A stretch of DNA of 64,000 nt. Source: Cyclospora cayetanensis. Lineage: Eukaryota; Apicomplexa; Conoidasida; Eucoccidiorida; Eimeriidae. Below are positions 12,201 through 21,286 of this stretch, in pieces. The notes under the pieces are model-generated. The model saw only the letters and a program-made list of their open reading frames with translations. It did not search any database and was not told the DNA's origin. A program made the translations under genes and the position numbers. Positions within the stretch are counted from its first letter, which is position 1. Every line of letters starts with the position of its first letter. The stretch spans positions 91,290-155,289 of the forward strand of contig NW_020312769.1 of NCBI RefSeq assembly GCF_002999335.1, read 5' to 3'.

Positions 12201-14306
12201 TTTCTGAACTGGCACTCATGGCTGGGGAGTGGCAAGGACTCCAGCAGTTACAGCGCTTCTGGCATAGGCTGGTCATGCAGCTTCGCGACATGTGGGAGAA
12301 GGGACGGCTGCTGCCGCGTATCGTTGCAGGCCTTACAGCAGCAACGGTGGCAACATGCCAAGCGGAAGCCACGCAAGGCACAACCGAGGAGGGACAGAAG
12401 TGGAGCGCCTTCGCTGCAGCGAGAGGCATATCTTGCTGCCCAGATGGACCCTGTGCACTGCCCGACTTGTGCTGTACTCCCCTGCAACAGCTGTTCCAAC
12501 AGCTGAACTGCGCGATACAACAGCGCCGCTTGCAGTGCCTCCTGCATCAGCTGCCGCAGGAGCAGCCGCAGCAGCCTTTTGAATCCCTGCGCTTCGTGCT
12601 GCCTTCTCCCGAGGATCTCGCTGGCTTCCACGAACCCATCCTGCCGGTGCTCCCCCCCATCACCGAGGCAAGCCAAGTTGATGTGCAGTACTTTAGCCCA
12701 ATATATATATATATATATCTGTGAAGCAGTTTTCCCTATGTGTATGTGCCAGATCAGATGCCCCCCAGGACACCCCTGCCTGCCCCTGCACAGTCCGAGT
12801 AAGGTGACTCCTTGTTGACGCTTTGTTCACGTGCCAGGCTTGTTGACGGTGCAGGAAACCCTTGACATGCATGCGACCATCCTACGGGAACGCAGAAATC
12901 TTGGAGGCAGCCCGCAGAATCCCCTCGGGGCGGCCTGCCCGTCAGTGGCGCAGTCTTCGACCAGCGCAAGTGTATGCACACCCGATTTCAATCCTGCATG
13001 GTGGCAGCACTGCTTCACCGGCCTGCCGCAGAGCGCAGAGCAACTGGTGCTTCAAGGGGAATATCTGCTGCGCCAGCGGGAGGCAACACGATCGGCTGCG
13101 GCTGCAGCGTTGGCTGGCGCGACACACCCCCTCGGTGCAATGCAAAGGGCGGCTATGGCCGCAGCTCATCTAGTGACGACTGAAGGGCCGCCAGACTCGC
13201 AAAGAACTGATCCAAAAAGGATGCATTTGGAGGCAGAGGCTGCCCAGCAGCAGCCCCTCTTTAACTACCTGGTCAGCCTTCTTCGCCGTGCAGGCGATCC
13301 TGCTCGGCTACGTCACTCTGACATCAACAACTAAACAGCTGACGCCATGCTTTCTCTTGAAGCTCCTGAGAAATTTGCATTTGTACTACTTAATTCTGCT
13401 CTGCAATGCTTCCTGCCGCAGGTTGAGGGGGAGATGGCTTTACATGGACTCGAATCTCTCACAGCCCCTGATCTGTTGGGACACCTTTTGCGGATTCTCG
13501 TGGCCTCCCTGTCTGAACAGTGTCGGCTTGCCTGCGCATGCGTTCTGGCCGCTGCTCCAAGCTGCGACGGGGGCATCAGACGTTGCCTATACACTCCCGG
13601 AGTTGCTGCTGTATGTTTTGAGCGCAGTGGCCGCGGTGTCCATGCCACGAACAGCACCAGCACCAGCTGCAGAGGAGCTCTGTTTCCTTGTCACATTCCT
13701 GCTCTGCAAGCTGCTGTAGACGACCTGCAGCGGCACGCAATCGCGCATGCGGCAACGATCCCCGCGGCCGCTTTTAAGGACGGATCCTCGTGGATACCGT
13801 CTGTGGCGTTGCTTGCAGCATGTCTGAGATGTGAGTACATGTTCTCTGCTGCTGCTGGCCTCTGCCAGGTGTTTGGCACCGATCCAGCGGCTCTACCCAT
13901 AGTACGCCGAGCCCTACAGCTACTTCTCCAGCAACTGCAGCAACAGGAACACGCTGCAGCAAGAGGCACCATCGAGCAGCGTACTACAGGCCTTGAGGGC
14001 TGGCAGGCAGGAGAGTGTCCAGATGCAGAGTGCGACATATTAGTGCCTATACTGTCTTGCAGTGAGAAGCGCGCGTTGCAACACGTGTTGCATCGATGCA
14101 GTGGCGACCTGGACTGTGACTCGGCCATGGGAACTTCTGATGATCCATGGGATGTGCGCCTCCCATGGCCTCCGTTTGCTGAGGAATACATTTTCCTCTC
14201 CCAACCTGCCGAAACAGGCGCTCACGAGCATAGAGGGCGCTTCTATTGCAGAAAACAGCACGGCGACAGGGCTTTCGCAGTAGCCATAGAACGATCCTTT
14301 CGGTAG
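9212..14306 (+). CDS. RAB3GAP1: Rab3 GTPase-activating protein catalytic subunit homologue
   Basis: This gene encodes about 1,553 residues, against about 980 in human RAB3GAP1. In other eukaryotes that protein forms a complex with RAB3GAP2 which acts on Rab3 as a GAP and on Rab18 as an exchange factor. Exons 9212-10226, 10325-10858, 10971-12682, 12855-13287 and 13339-14306 are phase-consistent and sum to 1,554 codons. Family anchors in order are FEDYSRASSWERL (residues 117-129), VTAQYTYFLPRQW near 11090, PFQDLHVIWCSPL near 11395, LQRFWHRLVMQLRDMWEKG near 12260, PDLCCTPLQQLFQQLNC near 12455-12520, and a C-terminus EEYIFLSQPAET..RFYCRKQHGD..FAVAIERSFR like the conserved human tail. Ser-, Ala- and Gln-rich insertions separate these anchors, including AGC-repeat-encoded serines. 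The first 105 residues are low-complexity and Ser-rich. I could not place the human catalytic Arg728 equivalent with confidence. Identification is from remembered family sequence, not an alignment. Confidence 0.78.
11463..11484 (+). repeat. AGC trinucleotide repeat, in frame
   Basis: Seven consecutive CAG/AGC units lie inside the third exon of the Rab3GAP1-like gene and are read as serines (CSSSSSSK). AGC/CAG runs coding for single-residue tracts are a known trait of Eimeria-like genomes. Confidence 0.85.
11718..11785 (+). repeat. Imperfect AGY/ACY repeat coding Ser/Thr/Asn tract
   Basis: A degenerate array of AGC, AGT, ACC, AAT and GCT codons encodes a Ser/Thr/Asn/Ala tract in the Rab3GAP1-like protein. 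It includes a duplicated block AGCAGTACCAGTAAT and looks like an aged trinucleotide expansion. Confidence 0.75.
12701..12718. repeat. (AT)9 microsatellite in an intron
   Basis: Nine AT units lie just downstream of the proposed donor at 12683, so they fall in intron 3 of the Rab3GAP1-like gene. If the intron were retained, the repeat would be read as an Ile/Tyr tail ending in a stop. Confidence 0.9.
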
Positions 14307-14899
14307 CTCAATCAATGAGTAATTGCAACACTGCCGTCCTGCCGTTGAATCCTAGGTACTGCACACATGTGAATAGAGAAGTGAGCTAATCTCAGCACCG
14401 GAGCTTTTGCGTATTCGAAACAAAGTGCATAAATACTACCGGAGAGCGCACTGCGCGAATATATGTGTAACGACGCAGCCGTATCGGATGTACGCGTCGT
14501 CATCTACGTGCTCCTGCAGCTCAGGAGGCAAAAAGGAATGCCGGAAAAGCAGATCCAAAAGGCTAAGTAAACCATTGGACGACGGTTTGGCGACATTGAG
14601 TTGGCCCCTCAATTAACACACTTTTTACAACTGCGGAGCGCAATTATCAAAACTTGTTAGATATGAGCCTGCAGGCAACCAGGCACCGCCGAAACCCCTT
14701 TCATTCTCTCTACGTCCCTGCACTATTGGAGAGCCGTGCGAGACGGACGTTTTCCTGAATTTTTTTCTGTGAAGGGAGTTCCGGGTTCAGGGGGCAAGTC
14801 GCACACACAGTAGGTCCGCATATTAATAGGAAGATGAGGCAGAGTAGTCATGGGGGTTCTTGTGGGTGCATGCAATGTATGCAGGCTATGCCAGTCTCG
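14307..14899. other. Intergenic downstream of the Rab3GAP1-like gene
   Basis: This presumably holds the 3' UTR and terminator of the upstream gene. I see no supported coding sequence in it. Confidence 0.5.
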
Positions 14900-15382
14900 T
14901 TAATACGTGGAGGGAGGCATTGACTGGAAAGTGATCCCTAGGAGCAGCAAGGTGCTTTGCTTGTTATAGCCTCCAGATTCCATGGAGTGACAGCTGGCCT
15001 CGACGCACGTGTACGCAGCAATAGACCCCAGCGAACAGCCATGCTTGCAGCTCCGGGAAAAGGGGTTTGCTTTACATGCAATCTGTGAAACAGGGTTCCC
15101 CAAAAGCCGAAAGTCTTCCACTTGAGGCACGACTTTGCGCCCTTGAGGCACGTTGAGAAAAATTGTAGAATGGTGCACTGAGGCTGAGGCTGCAGGCGCT
15201 CTAAGGGGTTGCAAGGGGTCTCTTGACAGGGCCTTGCTGACGTGCTCATAAGCGATATCGGTTAGCATCCCGAAAGAGCAAATTGTAGCAGTGCATACTG
15301 ACACTAATAGCAGAGTCCACTTGTATATCCTTATTTGCTGCAGTAGCGGATAAATACGTGCACAAACGCTGTCCGAGCCCAA
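14900..15382 (-). CDS. Weak hypothetical ORF with one membrane segment
   Basis: This is an unusually long open frame for non-coding DNA here, 160 codons. The frame opens at a TTG, and the first ATG inside it lies downstream of a hydrophobic stretch (TLLLVSVCTATICSFGML). It carries several cysteines in the second half (CKHGCSLG, CVEASCHS). It could be one exon of a secreted or membrane protein whose other exons I cannot place, or chance. I recognise no family. Confidence 0.22.
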   Translation of the reverse strand: MGSDSVCARIYPLLQQIRIYKWTLLLVSVCTATICSFGMLTDIAYEHVSKALSRDPLQPLRAPAASASVHHSTIFLNVPQGRKVVPQVEDFRLLGNPVSQIACKANPFSRSCKHGCSLGSIAAYTCVEASCHSMESGGYNKQSTLLLLGITFQSMPPSTY

Positions 15383-16559
15383 CTACTAGAGGGCCGGGGC
15401 CAGAAGTTTTCTGCCTTTTGTGGCTTGAATCGCGATGTAGCGCTGCGATGGCATGCCTTGCAGATAGGTTTCCTCGCGACCTAGAACGGAAATTGCAAAA
15501 TGGATTATTCAAGCATATGAGGCCTAGATGAACGCTATAAAAGCAAGAACACACTGCCATGCGAATGAGACCCTACAACGGTTTCTTGCACCCCGGGATG
15601 CAGTAACAGCTCTAAATGTTCCAAAAAAGCCGTTTTCAAGCAATTGTCGTAAGCGGACTCCATCACACAAAAGTAATTGAGAGTGAAGTAGAGTTGCTAT
15701 AGATATTGACGATTACTGAGGACGATGCGCCAAGGCTCGTACTTGCCTCACCTGCACATCCTCACAGTCGACGAACTGCACCAGGCGTACTCCACTGCAA
15801 GCTTATGGTCGTGTGTTTTTTAAACATCTTTTTATCATATATCCTCTTTTGGCTCGATATCGCGCCCCTATCCAGTTTCAGTAGTTTGTCTTTCAGCAAG
15901 TAAAAGTAGTGAAAACGTTTTGGGCTTGTCTACGCCACCTTACCGCTTACCGAGGAATGAAGCCTTAGGTCGCTCATGAGCCTGCACGGCTACAGGAGTT
16001 TGCATGCCGAGCTGCCCGCTCCACTTCCGTACGCCGCCAACGATAAGCATAGGTAGCTGTTCAAAGGTGTGAACCATCAAAAGAACCCTTATTCGGTATT
16101 GCTGTACCATGCACACCTGTTTTGGGGCAGTGAACGGATGAAAAAAAAACACGCGTCGCTGTCGCGAAACGCGGAAGGAGCCAAGTCCGTCATCGAATAA
16201 CACTGCGTTTTGCACCTACAGCGACGCGTAGGCCATATTATAAGCCGTAGATGAATGGCCACTCATACAAAACCCTCGAATGGGGTATCAAGGATTCACT
16301 AGTGCAGAAGTAGCAAACTACGGCCTATAATGCGAGCAGAGAAGCACAAAAGGCCTACAACTCGCAATGCTCACGCCGCCATACACAATTCCCGGCGGTC
16401 CTGTTACAAGGATAACACTGTGCGAATGCACGACTACCATTCAAGTTCGGAAGAAGCACGGCATCCCGAGGCTCCTGCATGCACATACATAGACAAACAC
16501 ATACACGCATACATACACAAACATTCATACATATACACGAGAAAAGCGCCTTCAGAAGC
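15383..16559. other. Intergenic with a CA/TA-rich simple repeat
   Basis: No supported gene was found. The right end carries an imperfect CATA/CACA-type simple repeat at about 16480-16541. Confidence 0.5.
16480..16541. repeat. Imperfect CATA/CACA simple repeat
   Basis: A run of CACATA, CATACA and ACACGCATACATA-type units about 60 bases long, with frequent interruptions. It has no coding role in any frame I can support. Confidence 0.7.
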
Positions 16560-17001
16560 CTATTTACGTCTTAAAGGGGGTTCAGATAGAATTAGTTGCA
16601 AATGACCTTGCTCTAGAAATTGGTGTGGTGCAAAAGTCTACGTTTCTCACCATCATCTGCCGCAGAAGCTAGCCGAAGCTGCCTACAAAGGTCCACAAGA
16701 TCCCTCAATAGAAAATGGGATTCGTGGCCGTCTTCCCTGACACGGTTCCAACAACGCAGACGCAGAACGAAGCCGCCTTTGCATATGTAACACAAGAACT
16801 GACATTCACAACTGACCAAATCCAAATACTGTACGCATCACAATGCATAACGAAAAGAGTCGGTGTAAATTTACAATAATTTTGTGCTAACCAGATAATC
16901 GCCACCTCGTCAACCGCAGCTTCAACCAGCTTGACAATTACTACATCGCGTTCAGAAGTCCTGCAGAAGTAAAAATATCTAGAATTCGTAAAGCGCACCA
17001 T
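16560..17001 (-). CDS. Candidate RNase P/MRP subunit, Pop5-like, three exons
   Basis: Three phase-consistent exons (17001-16875, 16776-16651 and 16612-16560) would encode 101 residues. Two stretches recall Pop5, a small RNA-binding subunit of nuclear RNase P and RNase MRP that helps tRNA and rRNA maturation. The N-terminus MVRFTNSRYFYF is like the family's MVRFK.RY start, and splicing creates NYCGFVLRLRC followed by a helix (LLRDLVDLCRQL), like the family's TG..ILR.R strand and final helix. It is shorter than typical Pop5 (about 150 residues) and lacks an obvious FG..G segment. An alternative is a gene whose first exon is MQVQRMHVKRFRRPAAK at 17163-17113, which has a good GTGAGA donor. The unspliced frame 17163-16705 is also open, so the model is uncertain. 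Confidence 0.4.
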
Positions 17002-17370
17002 GTCGAGGGGAATAGCTGTCCACATAAACTCATGAAAATGATGCAACCCTCCTCTAGCTAGAGGAATATTGCAATAGTCAAATTGAAGTCGATGGATAAA
17101 ACTGCATCTCACCTTAGCCGCTGGCCTTCTAAACCTCTTGACGTGCATTCTCTGCACTTGCATCGCTGCCGTAAAATATCTCCAGAGATTTCGAAAACCT
17201 CATTCACCATTACCGGGTTGCCTGCATCCAACAGTGTTCAGACGCCCCTAAGGAGTCCTTAAAGAAAGAACAGCGATGTTTACAGGCGCTTGCCTTGCCC
17301 TTAAGGATGGATAAATATACATGCGTAAATACAGAAGCATTCGGGAGAATGTACAAGCAGAAGGAGTACA

Positions 17371-17560
17371 ATGAAGGAGGCTAGCGATGGGGAGACGGAA
17401 GTGGCGGAGCTTGCCGAGCTCGAGCAATACAGGTAAAATATGCATTGCGTGCCTCCGACCAGTGGGAACAGAAACACTTTGAATCTACAGATCTACACAA
17501 GTAGCCAACTTGGTACAAGGCTATGGAGAAGCAATAGGATGTGCTTCATCGAATATGTGA
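17371..17560 (+). CDS. Putative 43-residue protein, two exons
   Basis: An ATG at 17371 opens an acidic exon (MKEASDGETEVAELAELEQY) ending at AG|GTAAAA (17433). The next good acceptor, CTACAG at 17490, continues in phase as RSTQVANLVQGYGEAIG to a TGA at 17558. Both splice sites are canonical and the junction is phase-consistent, but the protein is tiny and I recognise no family. Its end lies four bases from the end of the opposite-strand HCF101-like gene. It could be a true small protein, the start of a longer spliced gene, or chance. Confidence 0.3.
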
Positions 17561-17564
17561 CAGA

Positions 17565-20193
17565 TCATGGTAGGGCCGTTGTGCATGCAAGAAAAAACTC
17601 TTGGTAGTAGTGTAAAAGAGTCTCACCCTCTCCTAGGAGAGCCCTCTCTGGGCGTACAAGAGACACCAGGACCGCGGTTCCATCAGCAGTAACGGAAGGT
17701 TGTGGCTTTAAGGTTCCGAAGTGCCTTGTAGAGAGCTCGCAAGCTACCCTGTCTGCAAGGGAGCGAATAGCACTCCACACCTAAAACGCCAATACAAACA
17801 AGTGCTAAATCGCACGAAGTGCTGCAAGAAGCAAACGCAGAATCGGTCCGCGTGCTTACACAGAAAAGCACACTCCAAGCACGTGGAACAACAGACATCC
17901 ACTTTGAAGAGGGAGTCAGCTATATGGCTACATTCAAGGTGAAGAAAGCCCTTCGGCATGGCGATACACATCCTGGTACAACAGTAAGCGCCAACTCACT
18001 GGATCTTCAGGGCCTAGTCTGTCCACAAAGGAATCCCTCGCATCAGGCTGCGGCGACCCTGCGAATGAGATAGAATTGAGTCTTGAATCAAAGGGCAGAA
18101 CAAGCAACTGTTGTGCAGCGCTAAGCTCCGCCAACTGCTGTGTCGCTCCTGGGACGCCGTAAAGCTCGTGGCGTTTTTCGCAGCTATCACACGTGAAGTA
18201 GGCCATGTTGCATACAACTGATAATATCGGGATGGATAGACTTTTCAGCATCATGATACCCCTCTGTGCATCCACCAAGCTGCAGCAAACACGATGGCAC
18301 AACACCGCGTATCTACGAATGCGCTCCGCAGCGGTGCTACAATTGAGACAAATCATGTGTTTGCTGTGTTGGTTCAGCTTTGCAGAAGCTATGGAGTGCC
18401 GTGCCAGAAGACATAGGGCATGACTTGCATGAGGACGGTATCTATGAATAAATTGCATGGGGGGCAGAATACATGTGGCACCCCATTTAATACCGCATAT
18501 AGCTTTCAAGTAGGGTGTGATTTTGTAGATTATGCATTTAACATGAAAAACGCTCTGTTTCCGCTGCCTACCTGAGGGCCTGTGGCGTCGTCACCACAAC
18601 ACAGCCATCAAGAGGCACCTGCTGCTGCGTAAGAGTAATATGAATATCCCCTGTTCCTGGAGGAAGATCCACCACTAGATAATCCAGTGCCCCCCATCGC
18701 GTCCCTGTTAGCAGCTGCTCCACTACCGAACTAACGAATGGGCCTCTCAAGGCTGAGTAACCCTGGCACACGATCAGCACACGCAAAAATAGACGTAGGA
18801 ACTCAACTGAGGAAAAACAGGATTGAGAGGCTCGACTAAGGGAGAGCCTCTGCGCTCCACTGGTGGAAAGTACTAAAAGTCTCACGACTGGAGAGATGCA
18901 GGCAGGCGCACTTGGTCATGCTCTAAACGCAGGCTTAACGCCTTGACGCTTACCTGTTCATTCTCCTTCGCAATAAAACCATAGGACATGCACTTTATCC
19001 CGGATACCATAAGGGGAAGCATACTCAAATTCGCTTCCTTTGTAGCTGCAGATCTTTGTGCCTGTTCAGCGTTAGCCTTGAGAGGTTCCTTGGCATGAGA
19101 CCCTTCGTACTCAATGCGCGTTCGTCTTACCGCCCCTGTTGCCGGTCTGCCTTGCAGCGAATGTGTCGTGTTGTGTTGCGCAGCAGCATCCACTTCCTCC
19201 CCCCCGTTGCTCTCCCCGTCCACATCAAAACGGACTCTGGCTTCCTCCATAGTCAGCAGGGTGGGGAGGCTTGGCCCATATATGTCTGCGTCTAGCAGTC
19301 CCACTCTAGCTCCATTTTTCCTCAGCATCAAAGCAAGAGAAAGTGCAATGGTGCTCTTACCAGAACCTCCTTTGCACGATGCGACTCCAACAACAAACCC
19401 GACTTGTCTAAGGTTGGAGGGTCGACCAGCTGACGCAGCGCGGATATCCACCATCGAGTCCAGGGAGATCCTTACCTGCAGACGCGAAAGCAAAAGCAAG
19501 GAACACCACTGAAAACCAGGAGGATACATGAGCCTGAGCTCCGCAGACAGACGAACAAAAGAAGGCTGTCTCGCAGAAACGAGCGACAACGCACTGAGCA
19601 AGATAGGCTTTATTGCACATATTTAGTGTTCTTTCTGCTCTTTTAGCTGCTTCAGGGAAGCCTCTTACCTCTTTAACCCAGGGCAAGCGCCGCACAGCAG
19701 CCTCCGCTTCGTCCCGTATGTGGCCTTTGAAGGGGCAGGCGGGAGTTGTGAGACGCAAACAAAACTGAACATTTCTACCTCCCACCTCTTCTTTACCAAT
19801 CTCCAGGTCACTTACAAAGCCAAGAGCCACAATATCCCGCCCAATATCCGGGTCCTTCACCTGAGAGGAGCAAAAAAAGGAAAGATGCAGGCAGAGGTGA
19901 AGCTTGGAAGAGTCTAGAACAAGCCTGTAGCTACCAATTCCCCAGCAGGCGGCAGATCCTCCCTTGGCCAGCATGGGCCCCATGTGCAACTGCTAAGATA
20001 AAAAGAGATGCCTCACCTGCCGCAGCTGCTCAAGTACTTCTTCGTGTATGTGGAGCACTGGCGATCGACTGGGGGCTTCAGCGTGCTTATCATCTACGCA
20101 ACACGAGTCACTTGCGTCCTGTTTAACTTGTTGTGCCAAAGCCGTGGACCCCTGGTAAAGGATGAACTCAGCGTCCAGAAGCTCAGGATCCAT
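17565..20193 (-). CDS. HCF101: HCF101/Mrp-type Fe-S cluster carrier P-loop ATPase
   Basis: The product is about 535 residues from six exons: 20193-20017, 19860-19669, 19475-18954, 18762-18572, 18279-17970 and 17780-17565, all phase-consistent. An N-terminal DUF59/MIP18 domain (residues ~45-130) shows DPDIGRDIVALGFV and LTTPACPFK. The Mrp/NBP35 ATPase follows: deviant Walker A GVASCKGGSGKST (~153-165), LLDADIYGPS (~183-192), RGPFVSSVVEQLL, and DYLVVDLPPGTGDI (~324-337). A TCDSC CxxC pair (Cys391/Cys394) is where Mrp/Nbp35 dimers bind a bridging Fe-S cluster. This order is that of HCF101, which carries 4Fe-4S clusters. I see no signal or transit peptide, so a cytosolic role is likely. About 75 Ser/Ala-rich residues are inserted after the Asp-containing switch. 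The end is unsure: a GTGAGA donor near 17625 could lead to a further exon, and no DUF971-like tail was identified. Confidence 0.87.
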
Positions 20194-21286
20194 TGACACG
20201 GTAATGTGAGGAGGACTTTTTCGAGCATCTAAGCGGCCCCAAAATAGCCAGGCGCAACGAAACTGCTTCTACTTTTGTGAACAGTTTCCAAGAGGAGCCA
20301 CTAATAAGGCTCATTTAAACCTTCTCCAATGTTACCATGAAGCACAGTTGGGAGCTTAGTTGAGAGTTATTCCGAAGGAGTCAATGAAAAGGACCACCTG
20401 AAGCAGCTGGTAACGTGGATCGCCAAATATGCTTGCGGGAGGAGTGCTAGAAACTTAAGCCACTTGCAAACTAGAAGGTATGCAGCGAGAGGCTATAAAA
20501 CAATTAGTGAATAGCCCTGTCATTCCGCCAAATACGGTAAAAACTACCGAAGGACGATGAGTGCGGTTAATGGGCTGCTGGGTCGCACAGAAGCTGGCTA
20601 GGGCTTCCCAACAAGGCAGTTCCTCTGCTGGTCAATGTTCGAAAAAATTGCTTCCTTGTTCTCACTTGAAAGAGTAACTACCACTTTAAAAACACTTTTT
20701 GTGTGGCGCTCCTCCTGCGGGCTTGCATGCGGCATAGCTCCACTCGATCACGTTATCACGGTACGACGATTGGTACTTTCGCTTCTTGAAATGTTAAAAA
20801 AGGCATGCCTGCTTTAATGAGCAAATGAATATAGGGAGGCTGGCTAGCTCCTTGCTGGTATAATCGTCGGGGCCTGGTGGCAGAGCAGCGATGGTGCAAT
20901 TTCACCTTGTAAAAGGTAAGATCCTGAAGCCGTAATCCATCGGCTTCCCACCCTCCTACTCTACCCAGTTTACCTCGCGTCACACAGACTATTAAAATTT
21001 GCCCAGCAAAATGAGAAGCTGTAAACAAAAGCCAGACTACTAGAAAAACTGCCTTGTGTCAAGCATTGCAGTGCACCGGTCCTAGAGCCGAATAAAGCAA
21101 GCTGTTTATTAAATGAAATGCCTGCCCCACCTACTGTGGACGATCATCAGATGGTCTGCTTTCTATCTTAATTCCAGAAGTTGCTTTCTGGGCAAAAAGA
21201 GAACGGATATTCAGGGTTCGGCACTTCTTTTATCAGGAAACATAGTAGAACTACAGGATCCTACATAACACAGTGGTGCAACGAAG
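20194..21286. other. Shared upstream region of divergent genes
   Basis: This lies between the starts of the HCF101-like gene (-) and the coiled-coil gene (+) and presumably holds both promoters. No open frame in it has motifs or supported exons. Confidence 0.5.

Noticed and set aside
12248..12676. 142-codon minus-strand frame inside the Rab3GAP1-like gene
   Set aside because: It is antisense to CAG/CTG-rich coding sequence and its Leu/Gln/Ala-rich composition is the expected shadow.
16705..17163. Continuous 152-codon minus-strand ORF
   Set aside because: The spliced reading within it gives family-like motifs and canonical junctions, whereas the unspliced tail is Cys/Val/Trp-rich with no resemblance to anything. 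Not fully excluded.
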